DNA from: Halorarum salinum
Lineage (GTDB): Archaea > Halobacteriota > Halobacteria > Halobacteriales > Haloferacaceae
Direction: 5' to 3'
DNA length: 64,000 nt
NCBI RefSeq assembly: GCF_013402875.1
Contig: NZ_CP058579.1
Location: forward strand, 1,550,001 to 1,614,000
Shown here: positions 7,701 to 17,318 of the stretch, piece by piece
Numbering within the stretch: the stretch's first letter is position 1
Layout: each line of letters opens with the position of its first letter
Notes under the pieces: model-generated
Seen by the model: the letters and a program-made list of their open reading frames with translations, nothing else
Told to the model about the DNA's origin: nothing
Database searches by the model: none
Translations under genes and position numbers: made by a program

Positions 7701-8351
7701 GTGAGCCTCGTCGCGGAGTTCCGGCTCTCACACGGGGAGTTCCCGCTGGCGGGGGCGCTCGAGCGGGTGCCGGCGATCTCGTTGCGGGCCGAGCAACTGC
7801 TGGCGGACGACCCGGCGGCGCCGACGGTGTTCTTCTGGGCCGAGGGCGAGGGGTTCGACCGGTTCGAGGCGGCCATGGACGCGGACGAGGGGGTCGAACG
7901 CTGGGAGCGCGTCGAGACGGCCTGCGACCGACGGTTCTATCGGCTGGACGTCGACCCCGCGGAGGCGACGGTGCTGTACCCGACGGACGTGAAACTGGGC
8001 GTCTCGCGCCTCGGCTTCTCGATGACGGAGGCGGGCCTGGAGGTCCGTACCCGCTTTCCCGACCGTGACACGATCGGTCGCTACTTCGAGGCCTGCCGAG
8101 CCAAGGGGATGGACGTCTCGCTCCTGCGCCTCTACGAGGGCGTCGACGGGGACGACGCCCCGTCGGGCGTCTCGGACAAGCAGGCCGAGGCGCTCCGGCG
8201 AGCGGCCGAACTCGGCTTCTTCGGGGTACCGCGGGACTGCGACCTGAGCGCGGTGGCCGCGTCGCTGGGCGTGTCCACGCAGGCGGCCTCCGAGCGGATC
8301 CGTCGCGGGACGGAGGCGCTCGTCTGCGAGTCGTTCGATCAGGGGGAGTGA
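7701..8351 (+). CDS. HTH_10 family transcriptional regulator
   Basis: From GTG at 7701 the protein has 216 residues (SLVAEFRLSHGEFPLAGALE...). The N-terminal 150 residues match the haloarchaeal bacterioopsin-activator-like sensor region. The C-terminus has the HTH_10 domain: SDKQAEALRRAAELGFFGVP followed by DCDLSAVAASLGVSTQAASE and RIRRGTEALV, with the recognition helix around VSTQAASERIRR. GTG is chosen because TGTTTTACC (7671-7679) is a TATA-like box about 25 nt upstream and the homology starts there. No operon partner. The ligand is unknown. Confidence 0.85.
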   Translation: MSLVAEFRLSHGEFPLAGALERVPAISLRAEQLLADDPAAPTVFFWAEGEGFDRFEAAMDADEGVERWERVETACDRRFYRLDVDPAEATVLYPTDVKLGVSRLGFSMTEAGLEVRTRFPDRDTIGRYFEACRAKGMDVSLLRLYEGVDGDDAPSGVSDKQAEALRRAAELGFFGVPRDCDLSAVAASLGVSTQAASERIRRGTEALVCESFDQGE

Positions 8352-8520
8352 GTTCGAGTCGGTCGATTCCCGTCCGGTCGTGCGTCGTCGTCCTGCGAGA
8401 CCGCCCCGGAAGCCCCCGCGGCCGGCGTTCCGGGCGCTTTCGAGCTATCGGCGGCGTAGCCGTAACCGACGGTTCCGACGAAAACCGCGAAATCCCGAGT
8501 TTACGACGAGAACAGCGAGT

Positions 8521-9386
<866 letters not shown>

Positions 9387-9390
<4 letters not shown>

Positions 9391-10532
9391 TGGTTGACCT
9401 CCTTCGCGTTCGCGACCGCACGCTGGACGGCGTCCTCCAGCGTCGATTCGACCTGCACCAGGTCGGTGTTCAGGATCTCCATCCCCTCCTCGGCGTTCGT
9501 GCCCGCGAGGCGGACGACGACCTTCTTGGGGATCTCGTCGAACCGCTCGAGCGCCCCGTTGATACCCTTCGCGACCTCGTCGCCGCGGGTGATGCCGCCG
9601 AAGATGTTGAACACGACCGCGTCGACGTTCTCGTCGGAGAACACCATGTCGAGCGCGTTCGCCACGCGCTCGGCCTTGGCGCCGCCGCCGATGTCGAGGA
9701 AGTTGGCGGGCGACCCGCCGTAGTGGTCCACGAGGTCGAGCGTCGTCATCACCAGGCCCGCGCCGTTGCCGATGATGCCGACGTTGCCCGAGAGGCGGAC
9801 GTAGTCGAAGCCGTAGTCGTTCGCCTTCGCCTCGAGGTCGTCCTCGGCCGCCTCGTCCTCCATCTCGGCGAGTTCGGGCTGTCGGAAGAGGGCGTCCTCG
9901 TCGATGTTCATCACGGCGTCGGCCGCGACGACCTCGCGGTCGGCCGTGATCATCACGGGGTTGATCTCGATGTCCGAGGCGTCCTTCGCCTCGTAGAGGT
10001 CGTACAGCGTCGAGACGATCGAGGCCACGTCGCCGGCGACGTCGCGCTCGATGCCCGCCTCGTAGACGACCTTGCGGGCCTGGTACGGGTGGAGGCCGAA
10101 CGCGGGGTCGATGTGTTCCCGGGCGATGGCCTCCGGCGTCTCCGCGGCCACCTCCTCAATGTCGACGCCGCCCTCGGTCGAGACCATCGCGACGGGTTCG
10201 CCCTCGCCGCGGTCCATCGTGATGCCGACGTACAGTTCGTTCTCGAAGTCGACGCCGGCCTCGACGAGCACCCTCTCGACGGTGTACCCCTTCAGGTCCA
10301 TCCCGAGGATGGACTCGGCGGCCTCGCGGGCCTCCTCCTCGTCCGTCACGATCTCGATCCCACCGGCCTTCCCACGCCCGCCGACGTGTACCTGCGCCTT
10401 GATGGCCGCCGGGTAGCCGATCTCGCCGACCGCGTCCACGACCTCCCCGACGGTGGACGCGAGCCGCGAGTCCGGCACCGGGATCCCGGCGTCGGCGAAG
10501 ACCTCCTTCGCCTGATACTCGTGAAGTTTCAT
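9387..10532 (-). CDS. sucC: Succinyl-CoA synthetase (ADP-forming) subunit beta
   Basis: This 381-residue protein is the nucleotide-binding subunit of succinyl-CoA synthetase. It opens [20 protein letters not shown] and has the ATP-grasp motif [17 protein letters not shown] near residue 45. The C-terminal ligase domain contains [14 protein letters not shown] and [18 protein letters not shown]. It is the first gene of the sucCD operon and overlaps sucD by 4 nt. The order beta then alpha is the usual one. Confidence 0.97.
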
Positions 10533-11161
10533 AGTGGAGTCGTACGATACTGTGGCAAAGGGAGGGTTAGGAGTATCGATACGGACCGGGAGTGACGGCC
10601 GCTCGGGGGGAGGGACCCCGCTTCGGTCACGTGCTTCGCTCCGATCTTCGGTCCGCCGGCGTCATGGTCCTACGTGGACGCCACCACGTCTCCGGTCTAC
10701 GGGCGTCACGTCGCCAGTCGCCCCGGAGCACGGTCCCACGGCGACGTCCACGGACGGCGTCCGCGAACCCGCTCACCCGACGGGGACGTGTGCGAACCGC
10801 GGGAACCCCGCCCGCCGCGCCGGGTTTCGGCTCCGACGCGGTCGAGAGCCCGCTATGTACGAACTAACCCGCCGAACGAGCGGGTTAGTCCCGATAATAC
10901 AACGTCGGCTCCCCGAAACGTAGCTCGTACGGGATGGGTGGTGTAACTCGTAACATACGGCCCAACCAGGGTCGGGCTCCGAGTGCAACCCTCGGCCCAT
11001 CCACTCCGGGGAGCATCGTGGTCGAGTCGGACGAGTGGTTCGCGGGACGCCGTCACGGCCGGACGGCTCCCGCCGCGATACCGCCACCTCACACGGCGCA
11101 TACGACGGTGAGGACGCCGATCGACCACCGCCAGCACCCTCCGGATCAGGAGACGGAAGAT
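10533..11161. other. Long divergent intergenic region upstream of sucC
   Basis: This 629-nt gap separates sucC (minus) from the acyltransferase gene (plus). It holds a perfect 10-bp hairpin at 10863-10889 followed by the A+T-rich GATAATACAA, and G+C-rich sequence elsewhere. The promoters of both genes must lie here. I find no tRNA or coding frame with initiation signals. Confidence 0.5.
10863..10889. repeat. Perfect 10-bp inverted repeat
   Basis: ACTAACCCGC (10863-10872) and GCGGGTTAGT (10880-10889) are exact complements around a 7-nt loop. CCCGATAATAC, a TATA-like stretch, follows immediately. The repeat could be an operator or the stem of a short RNA. Confidence 0.65.
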
Positions 11162-12220
11162 ATGACTGAGCTCACGGTATCCATTCTCGACAGCATCGAA
11201 GACGTCAATCCGAACCAGTGGAACAACCTGGTGACCCAGTCGGACCTCGGGAGCCTCTTTCACCGCCACGAGTGGTTACGACTCGTCGAGACCGCCCTGG
11301 AGTGTGAACCGCGCCACGTCGTCGTCGAGAAGGAAACCAACCCGGTCGCCGTCTTCCCGAACTTCTACGACTCGATACACGTCCCCGGCTGGCACGAGGC
11401 CGCGAGGTCGTTGCCGGTCCGGGAACTCGTCTCGGTGGCCCCCGGCTACGGCGGTCCCGTGATCGTCGGGGACGAGGACGCCTGCCTCGAACTGGCGTTC
11501 GACGCCCTGGAAGACCTCCGCGGGATCCGGACGCTGTTCCACCGCGTGCGGACGAACGACCTCGGGTACGTGCGGTACGGCAAGACGTTCGCGAAGAACG
11601 GCTACCGGCCGGTCGGGGTCAACTGCCGCTTCCGGATCGACCTCGAGCGGCCGTGGGAGGAGATCCGGGCCGGGATGGACGCCGACCACCGCCGACGGCT
11701 GCGCAGCATGCGCGACCGCGACGTCGAGTACCGCGACGAACCGATCGACGCGGGGTCGCTCGAGGAGACGTACGCCGCGTACGTGAACAACGTCGAGCGC
11801 GCCGGCGGGGTCGCCTTCCCGTTCGCCTTCTTCGCGGGACTCGCCGACCTGTTGGCCGACCGCGTGAAGGTGTTCACCGTCCTCGTCGACGGCCGGGAGG
11901 TCGGCCGGTACCTCTACCTCCTCGACGAGGAGCAGTCGACGCTACACTACTACTTCGCCGCGATCGGCGACGAGGAGTGCTTCGCGGACAACCCCTCGCA
12001 ACTCCTCCACGCCCACGCGATCCGGTGGGGCCAGGAGCAGGGGTACCGCTACTACGACTTCGGCGGGACCGGCGCCGACTACAGCGACGGCGTGTTCAGG
12101 CACAAGGAGGGGTACGGCGGCGAGGCCGTCCCGACCGGCCAGTGGCAGAAGGGGTTCTCGCGGCTCGGCTGGCCCGCCTTCCGGGCCGCGCGGAGCCTCT
12201 ACCGGAAGAGCACGTACTGA
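11162..12220 (+). CDS. FemAB-like GNAT acyltransferase
   Basis: This 352-residue protein has the two-lobed GNAT layout of FemAB/BioF2-like acyltransferases. The N-terminal lobe (LGSLFHRHEWLRLVETALE; RHVVVEKETNPVAVFPNFYD) is followed by the helical MDADHRRRLRSMRDRDVEYR. The C-terminal lobe has FTVLVDGREVGRYLYLLDEE, QLLHAHAIRWGQEQGYRYYD and FGGTGADYSDGVFRHKEGYG. The last motifs are typical of the family that joins amino acids or acyl groups to cell-surface or lipid precursors. ATG at 11162 has an upstream GGAGACGGAAGAT ribosome-binding site; a longer frame from 10934 is rejected. The substrate is unknown. Confidence 0.82.
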   Translation: MTELTVSILDSIEDVNPNQWNNLVTQSDLGSLFHRHEWLRLVETALECEPRHVVVEKETNPVAVFPNFYDSIHVPGWHEAARSLPVRELVSVAPGYGGPVIVGDEDACLELAFDALEDLRGIRTLFHRVRTNDLGYVRYGKTFAKNGYRPVGVNCRFRIDLERPWEEIRAGMDADHRRRLRSMRDRDVEYRDEPIDAGSLEETYAAYVNNVERAGGVAFPFAFFAGLADLLADRVKVFTVLVDGREVGRYLYLLDEEQSTLHYYFAAIGDEECFADNPSQLLHAHAIRWGQEQGYRYYDFGGTGADYSDGVFRHKEGYGGEAVPTGQWQKGFSRLGWPAFRAARSLYRKSTY

Positions 12221-12234
12221 CGCCGGCCGGATCG

Positions 12235-12528
12235 TCACTCCCCGCCGACGGAGTCGGCGACCTGGCCCGCGGCCGCGACGAGCAGGCCGAGCAGGGCGAC
12301 GAGGAACGCCACGGCGAAGGAGGGGTCGAGCGCCCTGCCGTCGCACCCGTCCGTGTAGTACACGCGCGGCGGCCACGCCTGGGCGCCCTCGATGGCGAAC
12401 CCGGAAAGCAGCCGCGGGCCCGGACAGGACACGAGCGTCCCGGAGCCGCCCGGCCCGAGCACGAGCAGGACGGTCCCGACGAACAGCCCGACGGCGAACG
12501 TCGTGAACCCGACCCGTTGGAGGGACAT
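12235..12528 (-). CDS. Small membrane protein, unknown function
   Basis: From ATG at 12528 the protein has 97 residues. It starts MSLQRVGFTTFAVGLFVGTV (membrane helix 1). An extracytoplasmic loop with two cysteines follows (TLVSCPGPRLLSGF; VYYTDGCDGRALD), then helix 2 (FAVAFLVALLGLLVAAAGQV). The loop cysteines could form a disulfide. No family recognised. It is convergent with the acyltransferase gene, 14 nt away. Confidence 0.6.
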   Translation of the reverse strand: MSLQRVGFTTFAVGLFVGTVLLVLGPGGSGTLVSCPGPRLLSGFAIEGAQAWPPRVYYTDGCDGRALDPSFAVAFLVALLGLLVAAAGQVADSVGGE

Positions 12529-12679
12529 GTCCCCGTCATCTCGCGCATCCGAAATCAGTCCGTCGGTCCGACCCGTGGATCGTCCGGCGGTCGGCGGGCA
12601 AGCCCGTGGATCGCGGTCCAGTTCGTTCGATCCCGCTCGTCCGATCTCGCTCGTCCGGTCCCGCTCGCCCCGCAGCACG

Positions 12680-12687
12680 GTTTTATG
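12680..12687 (+). promoter_or_regulatory. TATA-like box for the quinone oxidoreductase gene
   Basis: GTTTTATG ends 23 nt before the ATG at 12711 and fits a leaderless transcript. Confidence 0.55.
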
Positions 12688-12710
12688 CGCGTTCCCCCGG
12701 TACGGCCCCC

Positions 12711-13676
12711 ATGCGCGCGGTTCGATTCCACGAACACGGCGGACCCGACGTCCTGCGGGTGGACGAGATCGACGGGCGGGATCCCGGTCCCGACGAGGTG
12801 CTCCTCGCGGTCGCGGCGGCGGGTGTGAACCCCGTCGACACGTACTTCCGCGAGGGGTCGTACACGCCCTACGACCTCCCGGCCGTCACTGGCGTCGACG
12901 CGGCGGGGGAGGTGGTCGCCGTCGGGGACGCCGTCGAGGGCGTCGCCGAGGGCGACCTCGCGTACGCGACGGGGCTGGGTAACACGATGCCGGGAAGCTA
13001 CGCCGAGTACGTCGCCGTCCCGACGGACCGCCTCGCCGTCCTCCCCGACGACGCGGACCTCCGAGCAGCGGGGGCCGCCGGCGTCGCCGCGGTCACCGCC
13101 TGGCGCGCGCTGGTCGACCACGGCGGCCTCCGGCCGGCCGAGACCGCGCTCGTCCACGGCGGGTCGGGCGGCGTCGGCCACGCCGCCGTCCAGGTCGCCG
13201 CCGCCGCCGGCGCGCGGGTCGTCACGACCGCCTCGCCGGAGTACCACGACCGACTCCGGGAACTCGGCGCGGACGTGGCGCTGGACTACGCGCGCGAGGA
13301 CCTCGCCGACGCGGTGACGGACGCGGCCGGCGGCGAGGGCGTCGACGTGACGCTCGACCACCGGCTCGACGACTACCTCCAGTTCGACGCGGACGTCGCG
13401 GCCCACGGCGGCCGCGTGGTCGGCATCGGCGAGAACGACCCGGCGACCGGCTTCGAGCGGTCGTCGGCCGTCCGCTCGAAGGACCTCCGGTTCACGTTCA
13501 TGTCGATGTTCAACACGCCGCGGCTCGCCGACCCGCTCGCCGACCTCGCGACGCTGTGGGGCGAGGGCGATCTGACGATCGAGGTCGCGCGGAGCTACGA
13601 CCTCGAGGAGGCCGGCGAGGCCCAGCGCGCGGTGATGGAGGACAGCTTCCTCGGGAAGCTGGTGATCGAGCCGTAA
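12711..13676 (+). CDS. NADPH:quinone reductase (MDR superfamily)
   Basis: This 321-residue protein belongs to the medium-chain dehydrogenase superfamily, quinone oxidoreductase / zeta-crystallin branch. The N-terminal GroES-like domain contains MRAVRFHEHGGPDVLRVDEI and TGVDAAGEVVAVGDAVEG and lacks the catalytic zinc cysteines. The NADP-binding Rossmann domain has ALVHGGSGGVGHAAVQVAAA near residue 145. It should reduce quinones or other activated double bonds with NADPH. ATG at 12711 follows a TATA-like box, so leaderless translation is likely. Confidence 0.9.
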   Translation: MRAVRFHEHGGPDVLRVDEIDGRDPGPDEVLLAVAAAGVNPVDTYFREGSYTPYDLPAVTGVDAAGEVVAVGDAVEGVAEGDLAYATGLGNTMPGSYAEYVAVPTDRLAVLPDDADLRAAGAAGVAAVTAWRALVDHGGLRPAETALVHGGSGGVGHAAVQVAAAAGARVVTTASPEYHDRLRELGADVALDYAREDLADAVTDAAGGEGVDVTLDHRLDDYLQFDADVAAHGGRVVGIGENDPATGFERSSAVRSKDLRFTFMSMFNTPRLADPLADLATLWGEGDLTIEVARSYDLEEAGEAQRAVMEDSFLGKLVIEP

Positions 13677-13778
13677 CTCGCCCAGGAACCGCCGGACCGT
13701 GCTCGCTCCGGCGTGCGTTCGTCGGGACCGCGCCGACCCGACGGTACCTTTGTGATGCGCGGGGCCGAACCCCGTGCC

Positions 13779-14483
13779 ATGCACGCCGAGTTCGACTTCA
13801 CGGACCGCGTCGCGCTCGTCACGGGCGGGTGCGGGGCGCTCGGGAGCGCGGTCGCGGAGGCGTTCGCCGACGCGGGCGCGGACGTCGTCGCTTGCGACGT
13901 CGTCGACGTCGACGACGAGGACAGCCAGCTCGACCCCGGGGAGAACATCGCCTTCCACCGGGCGGACCTCACCGACGAGGCGGAGGTGGAGGCTGCCGTC
14001 GGGCAGGTGGTCGACGAGCACGGGCGCCTCGACTGCCTGCTCAACATCGCCGGCACCTGGCGCGGCGGGAACCCGGTCCACGAGACGGACGCCGACCAGT
14101 TCGACCTGCTCTTCGACGTGAACCTGAAGACGGCGTTCCTCGCGACGAAACACGCCCTGCCGCACCTGCGGGAGACGGAGGGTTCGATGGTCGCCGTCTC
14201 GGCGCGGTCGGGGCTGGAGGGCGGCGAGGGCGACGCGCTCTACCGGGCGAGCAAGGCCGGCGTGCGCATCCTCACCGAGTCGGTCGCCGAGGAGAACCTC
14301 GGGACGGTTCGGGCGAACTGCGTCATGCCCTCCGTGCTCGACACGCCGATGAACCGCGAGATGATGGAGTACAGCGACGAGTGGGTGAAGCCGGCCGAGG
14401 TGGCCCGCGTGATGCTGTTCCTCTGTTCGGACGCGGCGACGCCGACGAGCGGGGCCGCCGTGCCCGTGTACGGGGAGGCGTAG
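13779..14483 (+). CDS. Short-chain dehydrogenase/reductase
   Basis: This 234-residue classical SDR has the cofactor motif ALVTGGCGALGSAVAEAFAD at the N-terminus, NIAGTW near residue 90 and the catalytic Ser...Tyr-x3-Lys as VSARSGLEGGEGDALYRASK. The acidic residues after beta-2 (ACDVVDVDDED) suggest NAD over NADP. It would oxidise or reduce an alcohol/ketone pair; the substrate is unknown. The ATG at 13779 fits both the homology and the TATA-like GGTACCTTTGTG upstream. An in-frame ATG 24 nt earlier is possible. Confidence 0.87.
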   Translation: MHAEFDFTDRVALVTGGCGALGSAVAEAFADAGADVVACDVVDVDDEDSQLDPGENIAFHRADLTDEAEVEAAVGQVVDEHGRLDCLLNIAGTWRGGNPVHETDADQFDLLFDVNLKTAFLATKHALPHLRETEGSMVAVSARSGLEGGEGDALYRASKAGVRILTESVAEENLGTVRANCVMPSVLDTPMNREMMEYSDEWVKPAEVARVMLFLCSDAATPTSGAAVPVYGEA

Positions 14484-14535
14484 GCGTCGGCCGCTGAACG
14501 GGTCCGGGGCCGGCGCCCGGGACCGCCCGCGGGGG

Positions 14536-15045
14536 CTACCGCGCCGACTCGGTCTCGCGTTCGCCCCCGGCGACCGCGCCGCGGCGGGTCCGGTCACGCC
14601 CCCGCTCGTCGGCGTCGAGCAGCGCGTCCAGTTGCTCCTCGAACTCCTCGCGGGAGATGTCCCCCTCGGCGTAGCGCCGTTTCAGCGTCGCCTCCGCGTC
14701 GTTCCCGACGTCGTCGCCGACGTTCGTCGGCCGGGAGACGATCCGGGACCCGTCCGGGTACGCCTCGGGCGACTCCACGTTGCCGATGAGCGAGAGGTAG
14801 ACCGGCCAGAGGCAGACGATTCCGACGACCGCCAGCGGAACGCCCGTGACGATCATGAGGACTCCGATCAGGAACGCCAGAAACGACGTCGGTGCGGAGA
14901 GGGCCGCGATGCCGCCGAACAGTAGCAGTGGTCCCCCGACGAGCGCCGTGAGCCCGAGCAGCAGTCGCCCGACCGTCCCGTCGGGCGTGTAGTGTTCGAG
15001 AAGCCGGTGCAGGCCGCGGAGGGCGGACGCGTCGGGGCCGGACAT
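14536..15045 (-). CDS. SHOCT domain membrane protein
   Basis: This 169-residue protein has two or three N-terminal membrane helices (GRLLLGLTALVGGPLLLFGG; LAFLIGVLMIVTGVPLAVVG; CLWPVYLSLIGNV). Near residue 125 it has a short SHOCT motif, ATLKRRYAEGDISREEFEEQ. SHOCT is a short C-terminal oligomerisation module found on many membrane proteins. The tail is charged and disordered. The role is unknown. Confidence 0.8.
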   Translation of the reverse strand: MSGPDASALRGLHRLLEHYTPDGTVGRLLLGLTALVGGPLLLFGGIAALSAPTSFLAFLIGVLMIVTGVPLAVVGIVCLWPVYLSLIGNVESPEAYPDGSRIVSRPTNVGDDVGNDAEATLKRRYAEGDISREEFEEQLDALLDADERGRDRTRRGAVAGGERETESAR

Positions 15046-15116
15046 ACGCCGAGAGTGTCAATCCGAGAGGCAAAGCAGTTGTGGTCCGACGCCACGGGGG
15101 CGCCCCGTCCGCGGCG

Positions 15117-15263
15117 TCAGTTCTTCTTCGGACGGACCGTCTTGCCCCGTCGTACGAGGTCCTCGCAGTGGGGACACGCCCGCGGACTGGTGATGCCCTC
15201 CGGTTCGAACACCTTCACGTAGCGTTCCGTGACGAACGACTCACAGTTCTGGCAGGTAGGCAT
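15117..15263 (-). CDS. DUF7563-like small zinc ribbon protein
   Basis: This 48-residue protein starts MPTCQNCESFVTERYVKVFE and contains ACPHCEDLVRRGKTVRPKKN. The two C-x2-C pairs form a probable zinc ribbon with a basic tail, the pattern of the haloarchaeal DUF7563 family. ATG at 15263 is preceded by GGAGGTGAT, an unusually strong ribosome-binding site, and by TTTATCCG, a TATA-like box, near 15290. Abundance as a small nucleic-acid-binding protein is plausible but unproven. Confidence 0.8.
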   Translation of the reverse strand: MPTCQNCESFVTERYVKVFEPEGITSPRACPHCEDLVRRGKTVRPKKN

Positions 15264-15450
15264 ATCACCTCCGCAGGCCGACCCGGATAAACAGTTTTTG
15301 CTTCACTGCGAGGGTGTGACGCCCTCTCTCGGTGGCGGCTGACAGATCGATTCCGAGGGGATCCGTCGGTATGTATCACTATTCATGAACGACGTCCGGG
15401 GTTTCGTCGCCGGCGCTCGCGCCGGTCGACCAGTCCACGGCGGCGGGCGG

Positions 15451-16368
15451 CTACCGGCGGAGGCGGACGAACACGTCCCCGTCGCGCTCGGTGGGTTCGA
15501 CGAGGCCGTCGTCGGCCAGGTCCTCGACCAGCCCCCGGAGCCACTCCTCGCCGGCGTCCCCGCCGTAGTCGACCCTGACCCGGGGGCCGAGTTCGTCCAG
15601 CGTCAGTTCGTCGAACTCCCCCAGGGTGCGGACGACGCGCCCGCGGAACTGGCGCCTGGAGCCCTCGAAACTCGGCTGTTCGGGGACGTCGGGGGCGGTG
15701 AAGTCGCCCGTCTCGTACGCGTGACACCACCGGCGCCAGGGACAGCCGGACTCGTCACAGCGGGGAGTCCCTCCGCAGGCGACCCCGCCCAGTTCCATGA
15801 CGGCGTTGTTCCAGACGCGCGAGTCGCCCTCCGGCATGAGAAACGCGGCGGCCCCTTCGAACGCCGCGTCGTCGTCGGGGACCCCGAACGCGCGGTGCAG
15901 CACGCGCTTGACGTTCGTGTCCACCACGGCGTCGCCGTCGTTGAACGCGAACGACGCCACCGCGTTCGCCGTGTACGGGCCGACGCCCATCAGTTCCTGC
16001 AGTTCCCCCGGCGACTCGGGGAACGTCCCGTCGTACTCCTCCACGACCTGGCCGGCCGCCTCGTGGAGGTACTTCGCGCGGTTGTTGTAGCCGAGCGAGT
16101 GGTCCGACCAGAACGCGACGACGTCGCCGCGGTCGGCCGCCGCGAGGGCGTCCACGTCGGGCCACCTGTCGAGGAAGTCGGCGTACGCCCCCTCGACCCG
16201 CGAGAGCTGCGTCTGCTGGCTCATCACCTCCGAGACGAGGATGCGGTAGGGGTCCTCGGTGCGGCGCCACGGGAACTCGCGATGGTCGGCCTCGTACCAC
16301 GACACCAGCGCCCGCCGGACCGCATCGGGGTCGGCGTCGGCGGGCAGTTCCGGGAGCCGGTCGGTCAT
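15451..16368 (-). CDS. mutY: A/G-specific adenine glycosylase
   Basis: This 305-residue HhH-GPD glycosylase removes adenine mispaired with 8-oxoguanine. FPWRRTEDPYRILVSEVMSQ followed by QTQ carries the catalytic Glu. GVGPYTANAVASFAFNDGDA and VVDTNVKRVL hold the helix-hairpin-helix and catalytic Asp. The MutY-type Tyr replaces the lysine of EndoIII-type lyases. The 4Fe-4S cysteines occur as ACGGTPRCDESGCPWRRWC, with C-x5-C-x4-C-x5-C spacing instead of the bacterial C-x6-C-x2-C-x5-C; to my knowledge this variant is usual in haloarchaea. The C-terminal region is short, so the 8-oxoG-recognition domain is reduced. Confidence 0.92.
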   Translation of the reverse strand: MTDRLPELPADADPDAVRRALVSWYEADHREFPWRRTEDPYRILVSEVMSQQTQLSRVEGAYADFLDRWPDVDALAAADRGDVVAFWSDHSLGYNNRAKYLHEAAGQVVEEYDGTFPESPGELQELMGVGPYTANAVASFAFNDGDAVVDTNVKRVLHRAFGVPDDDAAFEGAAAFLMPEGDSRVWNNAVMELGGVACGGTPRCDESGCPWRRWCHAYETGDFTAPDVPEQPSFEGSRRQFRGRVVRTLGEFDELTLDELGPRVRVDYGGDAGEEWLRGLVEDLADDGLVEPTERDGDVFVRLRR

Positions 16369-16560
16369 CGTCGGGGCTCGGGCGGGCGGGCGTTTATGGC
16401 TCCCGGTTGGTCGCGGCTGGCGGGCGGGAGTGGCCACGGGCCGGTGGAGGGCGACCGCGGGTTCACGGCCGGCGTCCCGGGGCCGCTCGCACCTCCGGTT
16501 CCACGCCCGGTTTCCCGCCACGTCCTGTCGGAGAAAAACACGGTACTGCGCCGGCACGGA

Positions 16561-16568
16561 AGGCTTAC
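16561..16568 (+). promoter_or_regulatory. TATA-like box for the 50-residue membrane protein
   Basis: AGGCTTAC ends 26 nt before the GTG at 16594. It supports a leaderless start for this very small gene. Confidence 0.45.
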
Positions 16569-16593
16569 AAGCGTCGCTCGGCTTTCCCCGTCC

Positions 16594-16746
16594 GTGTCCG
16601 GCTCAGCAGTCTCGCTCGGCGTCGGTGCGGGGGTCGTCGCGGTACCGATCGCGCTCGCGGCCGGGTCCTCCTTCGGGCCGTGGGCGGTGCTGGCCGCCAT
16701 CGTACTGACCGGCGCGGTGACGGCCGCGGTGGTGCGGGGTCCGTAA
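16594..16746 (+). CDS. 50-residue membrane microprotein
   Basis: From GTG at 16594 the product has two hydrophobic segments (VSLGVGAGVVAVPIALAAG and WAVLAAIVLTGAVTAAVV) separated by SSFGP, and ends RGP. It is a helical hairpin with almost no soluble part. A long upstream extension of the same frame has no membrane or domain character. Function unknown. Confidence 0.5.
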   Translation: MSGSAVSLGVGAGVVAVPIALAAGSSFGPWAVLAAIVLTGAVTAAVVRGP

Positions 16747-16784
16747 CGCAACTGGTATCCGACGGACCGCCCTCCGTGGGCGAC

Positions 16785-17105
16785 ATGGGACTCGACGAAC
16801 TCGAGGACGCGGTCGGCGACGCGTACGCCGACCTCGACGAGGAGACGACGGTGGAACTGGACAGGGAGAGCCGCAACGAGCTCGCGCTGCTGGCGGCCGC
16901 GTTCGGCGCGGACCGCGACGAACTGGTCCGACGGGGGGTCCACGCGCTGTTCCGCACGACCGTCGACACCGGCGATCTGGACTTCAACCTCCGACGGGAG
17001 TTCGACGTCACCTACGACGAGTACCTCGCCGGGATGACCTACGACGAGATGACCGGCCGCGACCGGTACCCGCAGCGCGACGACGAGCGGCGGTATCAGA
17101 TGTAG
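16785..17105 (+). CDS. Haloarchaeal hypothetical protein
   Basis: This 106-residue acidic protein (MGLDELEDAVGDAYADLDEE) has a helix-rich middle, LALLAAAFGADRDELVRRGV, that reads like a ribbon-helix-helix or small HTH-type segment. The Tyr-rich C-terminus (YDEYLAGMTYDEMTGRDRYP) recalls haloarchaeal regulators of unknown class. I do not recognise a named domain. It starts 38 nt after the preceding microprotein gene and may be co-transcribed with it. Confidence 0.6.
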   Translation: MGLDELEDAVGDAYADLDEETTVELDRESRNELALLAAAFGADRDELVRRGVHALFRTTVDTGDLDFNLRREFDVTYDEYLAGMTYDEMTGRDRYPQRDDERRYQM

Positions 17106-17107
17106 GA

Positions 17108-17205
17108 ACGAACCTCTTTTGCGGGGGCATGTCCTCGCGCGTCGGCTCCGCCGCCGCGCTACGGCCAGACCCCCGCAAAACCCGTTCATGCCAAAAAGCC
17201 GCTCG
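17108..17205 (+). repeat. Palindromic intergenic element, copy 2 (convergent gene pair)
   Basis: This element shares with 4455-4551 both the 5' end (ACGAACCTCTTTTGCGGGG) and the 3' end (CCCCCGCAAAACCCGTTCATG, then CCAAAA and GCCGCTCG). The core between the arms differs. It begins 2 nt after the stop of the gene at 16785-17105 and faces the 3' end of the class III aminotransferase. Conservation of the arms with a divergent core suggests selection on the folded RNA or a terminator. Confidence 0.75.
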
Positions 17206-17318
17206 TCTCGGTCGGCGGGGCTTCGCCCCGCCTCCCTCGCTCGCGGTGGTACTGCTAGTGACCCCGCAGTCGGTCGCTCGGTAGTCGTCGCGGAGAGCGG
17301 GTTCGATTCGCTTCGTTC

